64,000 nucleotides of DNA from the NCBI GenBank assembly GCA_019843655.1, contig JACDQD010000004.1, forward strand, positions 14,756,001-14,820,000. Direction: 5' to 3'. Shown here piece by piece: positions 23,840 to 39,100 of this stretch. The notes under the pieces were generated by a model that was not told where the DNA came from, made no database searches, and saw only the letters and a program-made list of their open reading frames with translations. Origin of the DNA: Lethocerus indicus (taxonomy: Eukaryota; Arthropoda; Insecta; Hemiptera; Belostomatidae). The translations under genes and the position numbers were made by a program. Within the stretch, counting starts at the first letter, position 1. The number at the start of each line of letters is the position of its first letter.

Positions 23840-24060
23840 CAGAAGAGACGTAAAGGTGTGTAACATACAGACTTACGGAAGAGAAACGGTAAAAGAAGGA
23901 TTTTGAAAAAGAAAAGAATCTTAAAGGGAACGAAAAGGATAAGGTGAGGAGTGTATAGAATAGGAGGGAAGGTGGAAACGGAAGCTGGATGGAAGGAGGG
24001 AAAGAGAATTATAAGATAAAAGAGATGGACAGTACAGAAGAATGGACCGAAACGGGGCTA
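23840..24060 (+). repeat. Purine-rich (A/G) low-complexity tract
   Basis: About 200 bp immediately after the mariner remnant are strongly biased to A and G on the plus strand, with runs such as GGAGGGAAGGTGG and AGGAGGGAAAGAG interrupted by few pyrimidines. There is no exact repeat unit. Such a tract can form unusual DNA structure, but no function is shown. Confidence 0.6.
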
Positions 24061-27000
24061 AGCCAGCTGGTCTATCACCTGTCTGCGTGTATTAATTACA
24101 ATATTTAATGCGGGCAGACCACTGTTAAGTCTTACCCAATTTCTGGTTGGCAGGTGCATACAGGGCCACGCGCCGCCATTCTAACCTGTTCTCATTGCAT
24201 CACACCGACAGTTCGTAGCATCAGAAGCGTTTTATGTATCTTTTTTATGTATCAAACCTCCACCGTAACCGTACTACTGAGCGAGTACAAGACTTGGTTC
24301 CACATCTCTTAGTGCGCTTTGAACCTTGTCGGAATCGATGGTGTGCCTAATCTTGGCGTGTTATATTAAAGGATAAAAACTTGATACGTGAAAAAACTAT
24401 TCTTGTATCTATATATCCGGACTGTATAATTACGTTCACACCACAATGTACTAATTTGTAATTAACTGTAATAAAAAGTTAATTGTACTTGAAATTATAG
24501 CTTAATAGTTTTTACAGACCGGTACCATGTCAAAAGTTAATTTTTTGCGTTGACATTTTGGAAAAAGACTTTCTAATTGTACGGATCACCTAGGAAGGAA
24601 TCTGAGAAATAAATCACTAAGAAAGCTGAAATTCTATTTTATGTTTAGGTTTTTATGAAAATACGACTGTTTTCGCCAGTTAATTTATACAATATAATAT
24701 AGAAACACATTTTTAATAAAGCGTTTAGCCAAGGGTTTGTGAAATTGTTCGTGGAAATAGTACACTCTACTTTGAACGATTGCCAAACGAGGGTCGGTTA
24801 TTGATTATTGACGAGAACTTCCTCAGTTAAGGTCTATCTCCTCCTGATAACCGTGTTATTCGAAACTTTCCGCGCTGACCCCGCACCTGATAGCTGAGAA
24901 ACATGAGGCCACGCGGGAGTTATTTCAGATAACTCTTTGGGTTTTACGATTGGGTTCTGGTCTAGACCAGAATTTTCTTGTTCTTCAACATAATTTTCTT
25001 AAGCATCCGTACGGTAAGTTAATAAAACGCGTTTAAGACTGGGATTTTTTAGGACCCGTGGGAACAATTTATTTACGGGCTCAAGCTATACCGTTATTCA
25101 TTTCGTATTCAATAACGTAACATATCTGTTATGAATTAGATTAGATATTGTATTCCATTTATTTCAGGTTTGTCCTGAAAAGTTGCTTATGCGTCGGTAT
25201 TAGTTTTGTAGTATAAGAAGCTATATATTCAGTGTGCGCCATGTTCAGCGAAGCTCCCTTTAAGACGTGTCGTCACGCCTTCATCTCCCCCTCCTCCCCT
25301 TACTCAGGCGTCATCTGAATAGCAATAACCCTATAATTGTTCTGTTTTCCCATGCGAGAAAACTCTCTTAACTTAGCGCAATACCATCTATTGTAAATTT
25401 GATATTTTTCTTAATACGCTGACGACCATATTTACTAAGTAATTATTACCACTTTTATTTGATTTTGGTATAAGAATTTATACTATTCCTTCTGTGTAGG
25501 AACAGAATTATATTAAAATATTCTAAAGAGGCGAGATTGTTTACCGACAGTATTCCAATATTCTGAGTACGGAATAAATAATTATGTTATTCCATGGTTT
25601 TTGTGACCTTTTGTCTCCTCTAGCTTGTTACAATAGCTGGCTCATAAGATAGAGAACTCAAGAACCATGGTATTTCATACCCTCCCAAACCTTCAAACAG
25701 GTATTCGAAATAAATGTTGTGTAAGAAATATACCGGAAGCAGGAGTGACGTGGGAATTACTGGCATTTCCAGAGGAAACATTTTCACGGACTTTCACTCG
25801 TTTGAGTACTGTTGAATCTGTGTACCGGTGCAGAGAATATATATATTGAATGATTCTTTAATGATAATCTTGGGACATTATTTTCAATCACTTTGAAAGT
25901 AAAAACATAGAAAGTGTCGGGCTAGAAAAGAAGTTATATTTCACTAACAGGAAAAGAATAGCTGGTGAAGAAATTATAAATTGTTCATGTCGTTTTAAAT
26001 GTAAAACTGGTTATAACATAACTGTTATTATTGAAACAAAACGTTTGTGTAATTTACGTGTAGAGGTCTGGAAAACCACTCATTGAACTTTATCAATATA
26101 AGAAACTGAACTTTTAAAGTGTAAACCTAGTTCTGATCATCTGATTGCAGCGAGAGGTCTGTTGCAGAACACGTATTATCCCTAGTTCACGTATAATACT
26201 CCCGACCATATGGTTCACCCAGGTAGGCCAACTGTTGTCTCTATCAGCTGTTCAAATCCTCGGATTTATCGTATCGCGAGCTAGATCATATTTCGTATCT
26301 CCCATTGGAATTCTTTAATATTTACGTATACCCTGTCGCGTTTATAATAATAATAGTAATATTTGTCATACTTATTGTTGAATTTCTACATTTATTTTTT
26401 GTTTAGTACTGGTTTTTGTGTAGTTTGGTTCTGTGAAATATTTTGACCAACATAACCATCAAGGAGTCGTCGTTTCGTCAGTTTCTTTCTAGATACAGGA
26501 TAATTGATTGGAAGCCTGTATCGTTTGGTTATTTTACATAAGTCATTCGATTGCAATTGAAACGTATACTTAGCCATCGCACACTTCCGGGAAGCGGGTC
26601 ATCCAGGCGACATATGACGCGTCCCCTCCACGACCCCGCGCTAACAGCGTTTGGAGAAAGTTGACGACCACAGAGTAGTACAAAGAAATCCAAAGGGAAT
26701 AAAATAATTGAATATTAAAATCTGGCGGAACCAGCGGTATGGGGTGGGGTGGGTCGAGAGCACAGGAAGAAGGGGGATGTCGTCTCCTCGGACCTCCACC
26801 TGAATAGGTAAAAGTGGAGGGGAGGATAGAGGAACATAATAGGAGACCTACAGCTGTTGAACTCGGAGGGGTAGGCTACACACCTGGCTTTAACCTGGGG
26901 GAGAAATATATAAGGGGGAATAACTTTGGGGGGGAGGGCTTACACACATCCAGATTGAATTCATTTATATAAATAAAATGTCAAGTTAATTCAATTCAAT

Positions 27001-30000
27001 CTTATTTACGGTTATAAATTACGATCAAAATTATAATTGCTAATTCTGTTATTCTGAAATTCGTTTTAATATTTCAATTTTAACGTTAATTTAACATTAT
27101 AATTCTTTTGAACTGCGACTTTCGCATTAATTAATATTGGAACTGATGTACGCACTGTTTGAATAAAATTATTGCTACAAATCAATCTTTCAGACCAGTA
27201 AACCGCATTTCACTTTTGTTCTTATGTCTCTTATGAAAGAAAAGGGACCTTTAATAATACTACTGGCCAGGAAGAGACGGTTTGTTCATTGGTCTATTGA
27301 TTACTTAGTGAACAAAATCTAGAAAATGGTAGTCCGTTATTGTTAAAGTGAAACCAAGAAGAGAGTAGAGATTCTTGAGGGACTTCCAATTCCTTTACCC
27401 GTTCAGTCTGGCCTCCCTTCATTATTGCATTTGCTTACTTGACATCAGAGGCGATTGATTTCAAGCAGCTGGAACCCTACGCCGTCCCAAAAGAAGCCCT
27501 ACATATCGCCACCCTTTAGGGGTGAAAAGCCACATCCTCTTCCACTAAGCGAGGCACGTTCTCGCCTAGGTTTTCTCGGCTATGCCTCCGCCCTAAGACC
27601 GTGCTGGCGGATAACCCTTTTTATGATCCCGTTATGATTTTTAACCCCCCCCCCCACCGTCCCGACCTGGATTTAGCCCCCGTCCGAACGCCGAGGGAAG
27701 TTTTATTGCCGCTCGTTTACTGACGCGATTCCCCGTTCTTTGTTTATTAACATCGTAAAATATTTTATCGTAGGATTACCCGCGGCTGCAGACTTATACG
27801 GTTATTTTTCAACATGGCGAAGGGAGAGGGGATATTGCGTCTTGGATTAGAGCGATCATAAATAAATGCAGAATTCAAGTCGAGGCTTGTCGTAACTTTA
27901 TCTCATATTCTGAAAGGGCGCGGTTTTTGATGTGATATTTTACCGCGTTATTATTTTAGATATAATAATCCTCGTTGGAAAATACGTAGTCATTCTTAAT
28001 AGATTCTCTCGAGAAGGGAGAGGTCCTAAACCGTGGATGAGCATCGGGAAGAAGTAACGGTGTTACTTCCTCTTTCACATCTGTCTAACTATATTAGGAG
28101 TTCTGATGATTTTTAGAGGACACACGTCTATAACCGACGTTTTAATATAGGCTACTGCATTTTTAACGCAGTTTAAATGTGTTTAATTGTTTAAATGTGT
28201 ATGCAATATGTTCTTATCGCCCCACATGTTATTATGTGTATTTGCTGTTATCGCTCCTTATTATCATGGAAATTATTTTTTGGGGGTTCTTAATATTGTA
28301 TCCTTACGAGTTAAAACGCAAATGCGCTATTAGTAATTGTAATTCAGTACTATTTTATATTTGGTTGTAGCTTGCTCTTTTTACATAGTTAATAAGAATT
28401 TCTCAATACATTTATCTGTGTAATTGTAACGAGTATGAACAATATTGTTTAGTAACAATTTGGAATATATGGTTTTCCACATTATTTATAGTCCTTGTTC
28501 TAGAAGGGACACTTTATTTTGTTCCCTTATATTGGAGAATAAGTCTAGCGTAGTGATTGTGTTAAGGTACGTATCTCGTTTTTTAGTTAAAGCCAAGGTC
28601 GCCTTAGGTATCATATCGTCAGTAGAGTTAAATTTGAATCGCACTGATTTCGATATGGACAGGACATTTGAATACGTATACATTATAGGGGTATAGGTAT
28701 AGAGGTTGATATTTCACCTGGATTTAGCTTCATAAACAGCATGTGTTCAACCCTTTACGCACCTGGGCAACCACCTCTCCCTGTATTCACCATAACCGAA
28801 ATCCTTTACCGGTTGGATATCGCATCTGCGGTACTTTCCTTTGGATTCTTTTAAGTATAATATATTTCTGATCCGGTGGAACACATTATATAAACGTTAA
28901 GAGTATTAATACCAATATAATGGAATGCACGACAGATATGACAATGTGCTTTTGGTGGTGCGTATCGTTATCCAGGTTGCATCAGTTGACATCGCGTTCG
29001 CAAATGACCGTTAGCACTGTTAACAGAAATGAGTGATATAGTATTATATAGAGACGAGATATATTATTATATTGTATCCTTACCTACTTTCCGACTGAGT
29101 ACTCTGCTGTTTAAGATTGCGAAACGGCGAAATTAAATTTAAAAATTCATGAAACAGCTGATCCCAACGCATATTTTAAAATTCTCTTCTACCTCTAAAT
29201 TGGCTTCTGTCGAATAAATCTGCGTGAATCAGTACAATGGACTAAAGCCCATTAATGTATCGATCCCGACCTGATTAATTTGCTTAGTTTTGCTAGAATA
29301 TTTCGCGTATAAATCACATTCTCTCCCTCTATACATTATTTACCCTGTAACAAATATATGATTAGAGTGCACTGTTATTCTTATTACTAGATCAGAGGTA
29401 ATGCGACTGTGTAGTTAGAACAGTAAAAGTGATTTATTTCTAGTAAATGTGTATTGTTTGACACGAGCGGGGTTTATCCAACTTATGTTAATTGACAAGT
29501 TATCATAATTCATTCAAAATAAATTTTACCATTCCCTTGTTATAAATACGTTTGTAAGGAAAGATTTCAATATCACGATTTATATTTCCACCAGTCCGGT
29601 ATCTTTCTTGGTTAACCGAATAATTAAATCGATCAAACAGTACTAGTCGCCTACCGACGCTTGAGGCTCCTTAATTGTCCCATCGGGTAAGATGTATAAG
29701 AAATAAGGTTCATTGATAGGTATTGAGGTCGAAGTTAATGAAAGACATTTGCATGTGTCGTAGCGGCACTCGGTCTGTTTTTATGGCGTCGCTTAGGTAT
29801 GTTCATTTGAATGGAATGAGATACTGTTTCTTTTCCTTGGATCTGTTTTGTAAAACAGCATTCGACCTCCATCGCCCGCAGCTCCTGATATTTTCTCTTA
29901 CTTACGATTTCTCGTACTTTTTTTTCATTTTACAGTGAGTTCGCTCCTGTGTATCTGTGTTTGGGTGAAAATAACATTATGTAATTCAGAGTACTTTTAA

Positions 30001-32860
30001 TTCAAATTGAACAGATATAGTATACACATATAGTGTCACTGTATAAATATCTTTAGTGACTTGTTATCGGGATTATATCTGATACACGCCGAGATTATTT
30101 TAATTAAATGCAGTAACACACGAATGCGTCTCAATGGGTAAATTAAGTAAATACAATAAAACGAAAAATTAGTTGAACCCCTCAGCTTGAAGACATCGCA
30201 AATAACTAATCTCGTTTTTCACTAAGTAAAATGAACGAGATACAAAAGTTGTTTACTGACTGTTTTAATTCATACGATAAAGATAAAAGAGATGTGATAA
30301 CAATTATATAAATAACTTCTTAGACGTATGTATAAGTCTGATTTTCTTTTTTATGACCAATCAATAATGTTTCGAGGTTACAAACCCTGGTTGTAGTTCT
30401 CCGGTTTCCACTATGATGACTGTTAAAATTGAATCAACATAAACCGGTCGCTGTTTGGGTTTACTCAAGAAGCATCTCTTCTGGCCTCCTATCCGTTTCC
30501 TCTACCCGAACGTGATTATTCTTAGTTGATATAAAATATGTCATTCGGAGGTGAAATTTGCTATATTCTTGTGTGGCAAGTTCGCCGACAAAGGAAACAA
30601 GGGTGCATTAGTTATTTTCCTTAATACTTATCACTGTAAACTTTGGATTTTGTTGATATTTGTCGGTTTGGCCGAACCCGACAAATCACTTCAAGACGGT
30701 ATGTCCAAATTGGTATAGCGTTGTGCAGTACTAATTTATTGTTTAAACCTAATTTCGATCCGTCGTCCAGCCATTCAATATTGATTCATAATTGTATCAT
30801 CTGTTTTGACAGCGTGAATACGAGACAGCTAAGGGCGGGCGCCACCGGTATGAATACCGATGGGGGCTGTCGCAGCAGTGAGGGGTGGTTTTCGGTGTGA
30901 GCCTGTTCGACTTCATAAATGCTGCGGGCGTTTCATTATAAATGCAATAGGTAGTTTAGTGGGGGGGGGGTGTGAGGGGACGAGCGGGGGTAGTAAGCAT
31001 ATGTTGTCCCGAGGGCGCCTGCCCTCCGCAAATAGAGGAGGGCATCTGGCACGCTCCGCCTATGTGACATTTGGCCATGTTAACAGCATGCTAAGGTTTC
31101 CCCGCTTTTCCTTTTTGAAATTGTAAGTGTGATGTGCCCTATACTTATCTTTATTTAGGTACTTTTCGATATACGATAGACAGCCGTCTTTTGCGTCTAG
31201 GAAGGTATGTAATTAATTGAAAATGGGCAGTTGTTATGTTCTGCGAACCATTCCGAGAAAAGAAATGGTTATAAGTTCATCATAATCGTAACCGAGAGAT
31301 GCATGGCAAATGGAAAGTGTTTACAGTTTGGAAGTTCAATCTTCAAAAATATAAACACTAAGAAAGAAGAGTACAGAAATGCACTAAAAGTCAACTTGAA
31401 AAATACGTTATTTTAAACTATTTTAAACATTTGTAATAACAATATTATCTGTAGATCAATTAATAACTTACCCCGTAATAGATTGTCCGATATATTGACA
31501 GTATGACTTCTAATAATCTCTGGTGGAAAAGTAGTTAGGGTTAATTTAATGGATAAACTAATGAGAAAATTATTGAGTGGAAATTGGTTTTTAGACCTTT
31601 ATTCTGACTTTGAATCACATATAAAATAATAGGGAAAACGAAATTCATAATATGAAATCACTCACGGACGTACCCTACGGATTCATTAAAAACTGGTTAG
31701 TAATGCATTAATCATAGATGGCAATTAGCATAACTCATATGTCGGTGTTTTTTTAATATAGGATTCATTCCGCTTGTAAGCGGAAATGTTGAAAGTTTAC
31801 GTGCAATAAGTGTCGTTTTCCTCACTATTCCTATATTAACACTAATAATATATAGCTACCCGTTCTTCGCAGTTATTTAAAAGAATAAATATATTTCATT
31901 ATAGTGATAATGATTATTTATAGCTCTGCATGGTATAACTCAATCTTATCCATAAAACGTATTTTATTACTATCCAATTATATTTCTGAATGCTTATTAC
32001 CTAATGATAATAATGCACACTGATAATTATGGAGTGTTCAAAAGGGGGCAAATTGAAAAGGAGACAAATAATACTTTTATAATTCAAATATTGCGTGATA
32101 GAACACGCAGACTGTTATGTAACATCATATATAAGCATGATCTCACCTATTGGCTCGGATTTCATTCTGATGGCATCCCTTGTTTTAGTTGATAGCCTCA
32201 ATCGATATTTAGACGTTTCTAGGCGAAATCTTTACTTTCGTACGTATCTCTCTGCTGCTGCCTTTCACACGATCAGGTGTACTCGGTGAATGTATCACAT
32301 TCTGATCATGCACATATTTCCGAAACAGATTGAGACTTACTTATGTTAAATAAAATACCTGCCCGTTGTGCTATATTCTGCAGAAAAATGACCACGCTGT
32401 TAATGCACCATCTCCCAAGTGTAATTATATATAACCATTACTACTAGAGGTTCTTGAGTGATTACGATGTTAAATTGACCATAGTGAGAACCCGAAACCT
32501 GGCTAGGACCAAACAAGCGAGGTGATGGACAGTTTAACGAATGGTGAAAATGAAGTAAGGAGTTAGTTATTTAACTATTAATGCCAACTTGAAAGTGTTC
32601 CCCCAGTTGGCCGGGATCCGATTCACGACACATTCACCGTTCCTCATCCTGTGGTACTTCACAGTGTGTCCCGTAAATCCCGTAAAGTGAGGCGTAAAAT
32701 TCGCGAAATCAGCTTACGGAGCCTGGACCAAGATACCACCAAAAACAGGTTTCCACCACCCCCCCCTCGATTAGTGGTCGCTCATTCATTCACAATGTGA
32801 GTCATCTTCTTGCACTATATAAGAAGAAGACAACAACACAATGAGCGTACTCCTCCCGGA
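24061..32860. other. Gene-free stretch, mostly unique sequence with normal CpG
   Basis: No host exon, RNA gene or transposon is recognised. Contents noted: CGTGGGAA at 25057-25064 and 25749-25756; a GC- and G-rich block at about 26581-26960; a C11 run at 27645-27655; a CpG-rich block at about 27480-27760; a CpG-rich region at about 30820-31080 with a G10 run at 30961-30970. Open frames of 60-88 codons are present but look random. Confidence 0.45.
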
Positions 32861-33190
32861 GCCGGACTTGTTTCTTGTATTGTTAATTGAAAGGAGTGTA
32901 AAAGGTGGGAGGGAGGGGTGGCCCACGGGAGCAGGTGTGGCGGCCTAATGCAGCTGGTAGCCACGCGACTCTCCCCTATCCAGCCGACGCTAACGCTATC
33001 GCCTTACCTCACTTATCCCATATCTCCCCCCTCCTCCTCCTCATCCTCATCCTTCCCCCCTTATTCTCTTCTACCTATTCACTTCGCTCTTGCTACCGAC
33101 GACCCACCTTTTTCACCGTGTCCCTCCATCGACACGCAACCACGCCTCCTGCCTACACCAAACGGCATTCCAGCACCTTACAATAAGATA
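32861..33190 (-). repeat. Pyrimidine-rich tract (purine-rich on minus strand)
   Basis: Positions about 33000-33130 consist mostly of C and T on the plus strand, with CTCCTCCTCCTCATCCTCATC at the core. Two overlapping open frames here encode only Ser/Pro- and Leu-rich low-complexity peptide and are by-products of the tract. A GC-rich purine block (GGGAGGGAGGGG-like) precedes it near 32905. Confidence 0.55.
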
Positions 33191-36100
33191 AACTAGCAGA
33201 TACATAAGCTTTATAAACGAAGGTTAAAAAGGAAAAAAGTAAACGTCAGTGGTCGTCGCATTTTTCCATAACGTTTACGGAGTATCTTCTATAATATAAT
33301 CGAGTACCGTTTTGTATATTATTTCATTTTTCTGTATATCATGGAGGACAAGAATGCTCCGGTTGAAAAAGTCGTCAGTCTTACAGAAAAAAAGAGACAC
33401 AAATATTAATCCCTCTAAATAATAGTATTAGAAGTAACAATAAGAAACTTAGTTACTACTAATAAATACACAACTTCATATTGTTACATGGTTACTGTAG
33501 TGGTATTTGGTTTCCTGGATTATTAATTACCTCTTAGGTTGTTATATTTTTATAAATATATTGCCAGTTTCATTTTATTTTTTGTACCATTTTGGCCTGC
33601 TATTTGAGATAACAGTTGGTTTCTTCGAAACTCATCCAACCCTTTCGAGGGCGAAAAAAAATTGCGCCATATAAATGAGTTCGGTGATAACAACAATTGT
33701 TGTAATGTCATATCACTTTTATTCGTTAACCGGTTTACCAGGTGCGTCGGAACCGTGCAGTTGTCTGGTGGATTGCAATATGCCTTGAGTTTATCATATT
33801 TTCTTATTTAATTATTTTCCTTTATTTTGCAATAAAGTCAAGTTCGGTTCCAGTAACATTTTTAATCTTAGTTTTATACCTTTTGAAAATTGATATTAGC
33901 AGTCAGTAATAATTACGACGATACTAATTATTTTTAAGCTTGAGAATGTAGTCTAATTTTTTTTTGAAAGGCGCCACAATTAATTAAATCGTAGCAAGCA
34001 TAATTACATTATGTAATTATGAATGCGAAACGTAAGTTATTTGGAATAGGTTACGGTATACTGTTTATTTGAATGTGAACAGCGGCTCCACTACTCCTTT
34101 CTAATAGGAGAGATTAGTACGTTTATAGTCGAATGGCTTGTAGCGTTTCGTAGTATTATTCATATTGACAGGAATGTTAGGTAATCGCATAAAGGTTAGG
34201 GGGATATATGAGAGGACTAGGATGATGCGATTTGGAAACCGCAATCGAACGTGAGTTGATGTAATTTTTGACCCCTTAGGGTGTTTACGGTCTGATTGGA
34301 AAGGTAAGCAGTTTCGGCATCTCTCCCTATTTTGTTTCTAAAGCTTTTGAGTATTTGTTTACTCCCCTTCATTGCAATCTGTAGGAGTAATATATTATGC
34401 AGCATTATTAATAATAATTTAACCATTTCACCTGTAAATCACATTTCATGTAATTTTATTTCTTTAAATCGATTATTAATAACTTACACCGATTATTAAC
34501 ATGCCAATTTGTATATTGTATTGAGCTATTTTATTAGTTTTGAAGGAACCATTTTAAGCACCATATATATTTATTCCTGTATTTATAGAGGACCATTTAT
34601 CGTATTATTAACCGCAGTAGTAACACATTATTAGTATAATTTATGCGACGAACTATAATGAAATGTCTCGATTGTCTCGATCTAATCCTTGGAGACTTAA
34701 GCCTAAGGAAAACCAATATACGATTCCGACGTTTAACGGTACATTTATTACGCAGCGGCAGCTGTGTCGACACGCTCACCCGCGCCTGGTACCCTCAGTC
34801 CGATACGAGGGTGAGTTGAATGCCTGGTTATAATACGGAAGTTGACGAAGGAAGTTCAGCTTTCTTTTATCTGGCTTTCTACGAAATGAGGAAAGGGCAA
34901 TCCCCTCGTATTTCGGGGCAGGGTAGAGTCGGAGCGATAATAATAACGGCCGGGCGATTCACAGCGGAGACCTGGACAATGGGTCGGCTGCTAGACGGAG
35001 GACATTGTCTTAAGACCAGTTTCTTGTCAGAGAGCCCGCTCCGTTTCCCTTTCAATAGAGGACACGTCAGTACTCGGGACTGCAGACGCCGTTGTCAAAG
35101 TCGAAAGAAAGGAACGGCGTTGGACGGCCCCCGCTAGTGGTCCAGGAAGTGGACCCACTCCGGTTTAGAAAAACTCTAGAAGCTAAAAGCTATCAACTTC
35201 TGACTGGTTCTGTTGGCCGCCGCTGTTGGTGCTCGGTGCGTCGCCCACCTGCCTTTCCCGCTCTTTCTCCTTCACCGCGGCATATGCCGGTCGTCTGACG
35301 GGTGTCCTGTTCCTTGCCTCTTTCTACCCGACCATTCCTTCATGCGTTTCTTCTAAATGTAGTTCCACTGCTTCTATACAGCCGATAGCAGGGATAGCGT
35401 TTCGAATCCACCAGTTGTGGTATCGATCCCCGATTAGAATCTGACTAAGTTTCTTCGTTATTATCGAGTTAAAACCTGCAAGTGACTGCGGTTTCTTGTG
35501 GAAGCGTTGTGACTGTAGAATAGATGACAGCGGGGTCCCCACAGCAACTTATCCAATTGATTAAATTTCTTGAATTGGAGATCTGTAATTTGTTATACGC
35601 AGACTTCGCTTTTTTCGGGTCGAATTAATGTGCGCGCTATTATAGAGAAAGAGTGCCTTCACTAACAGTGATATCGAATGGCGTTATAACACATTTTTGA
35701 GGCCTATAGATAACATTTGTAAATTCCAGAACATTGAATCGATTAGCTGTCAATTACTGTTGAGAGTTGAGGTAGATGTTACTCTTCGGTTGCTGGTGCT
35801 TGTTAGCGGTGATTGTAAGGAGTGAGCCCTGCGGTTATTATTGTAGACCAGTGAGATGGTTTAATGCCGGATTCTGGGAATGACTGGGCAGTGCGGCGGT
35901 GGGCGCGGGGGCGGTTTCGTGTGGAAGCAGCACGTCGTGAGATTGAGCGATCCAATTCAGTCCCCTGCTTTCCATACAAACACCGTCTCCCACCGTTATA
36001 TCCCACCATTCGCACACAAGTATTAATACTCAATCGACCCGTAGACGGAACATTTGTGATTAATAAGGTTCTAGTTATCCACTTCAAATTAACGGTTGCA

Positions 36101-39100
36101 ATGATTGCTGCAAATCCGACAGGATAGCGTCTGTGCGGCTTGTTTAAACACTCCAATAGTTCCATCATTTTAATTGTTTATGTAAACATCCGGAGTTTTA
36201 GATAAATCTTGGTTTCGTGAGCTTATCTTGGCGTTAAGATAAAATGCTTAAAATAATAATTCCGTCAGAACGGCACTACGAAAACTAAGCCTGTATCTTT
36301 GTTTTGGAATTTAGTATTGTAGTTTATGAACAAACCGAAATTTATGTTAAGTTTGAAATTGTTGTTATACTTGAATGCCCTTTCCGCTAGTTATAAACCA
36401 GTTGAATATAATTTAGCTATACGTATTAATACTTCTATCATACGTTTAATATTATTAACCCTATATTAGTTATTTGTCCTAAAATCATCATTAGTGTAAT
36501 GTCTATGATTGCATATTCATGACTCTGTATATATAGTAATTGCTTTCAAGGATACTCCAGAAGTAATTTCGTTAACTTCATTGTTATAAAGCCTTGTCAT
36601 TTATTTTGTTAGTGACCGTAGTTTATCTTTTATTCCCTTCCTGAAGAACCATCATTGTTTAACAACGTTACAAATGTTTTCTTTCTTGTGTTACTCAACG
36701 TCATTTAGCTTGATTATTTTTCCCTTCGCTATAGAACCACTGAGGCCCGTGGAAAATTAATATGGTAAAAAATATGGCATTGTATTTCGAATTGGGGAAG
36801 AAAAAATATTCGGTATACCTCGTTTAGTGGCGGAAGTAGTCGTCAACCTTAGATCCGGCCAGCGTTTATGGGTTGCTCCTGGGAGTACTAGCTCCAGTAA
36901 TACACTTCAATAATATGCGTTCTTTAGTGAATTTTCAGTTACTGTATCTTGTCCAGAATTGTTTTTCTCGTAATTATACAATGTTTTTAAATTTCATTCC
37001 AATTTATTAACGGCATTAACTATTTCGTTGAGATTTGAATCGTATTGAACACGGACAGCGCTTCGCAGATGTAATCGGCGGTTCATTTCCTTATACTTCG
37101 ACCTGTTGGCAATTATCTATTATGTAGGGTCCATTCGTTTAATAATTTTTGAAAACTTAATAATAATTATTATATTTCCCGTTGTCCTCCTGTACTGACA
37201 AATTTAAATAAACCCTTTAAATTTTGGGTGGTGACTAAAAGCAGAATTCCCCGTATCGCAAACATTGTCAAATGAAACTATCTCAGAAATCGTTTTTACG
37301 CCCCTCGCATTCATATTCACAAACGGTAGTAGGCAGACTAATAAATGTAATCAGGAAACTAAATACAATATCTGAGCGTGTCGCCAGATACCTGCACTGC
37401 AACTACGTCGTTTCGTTTATTTGTCAAACCCGCATTGTCTGTTTGCACCGGATACTTTGCTTGTTCACCGGTCACTCCGTTGTTGTTTTGACCTCATCAA
37501 ACAAGGGCCTACAGTTATTTAATAGCTTCAGATATTATAATTAAACAATATGCGTTCGAGTAATAAAATTTTCCAATACGCTGAACGTTTCTAAATATAT
37601 TAAGGAATAAACTTAATAAGCTGACGATCTTGTCCGGATGGCTCTCGTTGATAGGGAAAGGATGACGGGTGTTTTAATGATTCCTAATGATTTAATTAAT
37701 TAATACGAAGGCTGATAGTTTAATCGGGGACGAACGGGTAGTGGCTGGGATGTTGAGTATAATAAACAGCTCAGGTGCTCACGTAATTTTTGTTTCTATT
37801 ATATTATATAATACAATATTCTTGGCCAAATTCGACCATTATTAGATTCACAAATTTTCTGTGAATTGAATAGCGAAACGTTCATGACCGAGTATTCAGT
37901 TTCGGAGCTGTGGAAAAGTAGCGCGGTTATAAATGCTAATTGGAACAAGAGAAGTATGGCTGGAAAAAAGGAGCGCAAATTATTCCAAGACGGCTCATTA
38001 GCTTTAGCAAGACGGCCCTTATTTATTTCTCGCAATGCAGAAGGCGGCTTTGGCTAAAGACATAATCGGGGAATTAAAACCGACTTGGAACAGTCCGCTG
38101 AGAACAGACATTTGCCGATGTTTATCCCTAGTTAAAAATTATCTAAGGAATAAATTTTATTAGGGACGGTATATGCCCTCCCTACTATATGACGACCTAT
38201 GTCGACTGCTCTAATAGGGCTCGCCTGTACGCCTGGATTTATTTTTACTTGTAATAATTTGTTGTAAACTTTTTTTTTGTGAAGAACACTCATACATAAT
38301 AGGGTTTGCCACACTACAGTTAAGATTAGGAGTAATATCAGAATATCATATTTCTAATCATTTTTGATTAGTCAACAACTGCCAGTAAATATATTTTTGG
38401 ATAATTATGTTTATGTTTGTTTCTTACACACGTACTTTATACTCGTTTACCGCTTCCTCCACTCGAGACTATTCGTCCTTTTAATCTACTGATCTCTCGG
38501 ACTCCTCGAATATCTATCTGTAGAACGGTTTCCTGCCCTGTCTGAGTTTCCGTCCCACATCCCACGGTATCGCTGGCAATGTGACATCATTTCCTCGCAT
38601 ACATTTTTATCGGCCCTTCCTATCACAACTTTGTATGATACGATTTCGGTGAGAATGAATGCTGTTAATTTTAGTATGTTTTGCATAATAATCACAATAA
38701 GAGTTCATGGCTTTTTTAAAATCTAAACTTTTAAATTGAGTAGTAGTTTTTTTGTAGTAGCGATATTAAAAGCGTACACTTCTTGATTCGTTTGGCTAGT
38801 AATCAGTAACTAACAAAGCCAGCTACAGTTTCATTTTCTTCCAACTAAGTACATTCTCCCCACTTAATGCACCCTGAATCCGTCCGCGCGTACCTCTATG
38901 AAATCCAGATTCTTACTAAACCTTCATCGACCCGCAGCGCGTAAAATACAAAGAAGTGCGTACTAGATCCTGGAATGTCGCCACTTGTTGTTTTTGGTTG
39001 AACTTTTCAACGATAGCAACTTCCGTAGGGTCCCACGGTCTGAGACCGTTAGGCTGCGTGACGAGCACTTACCCACGTCCAGAGGAGAATGCCTTGGACA

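Noticed and set aside
29741..29751. Similarity to the miR-71 5' end (TGAAAGACAT)
   Set aside because: It matches only about 10 nt and no hairpin partner is present.
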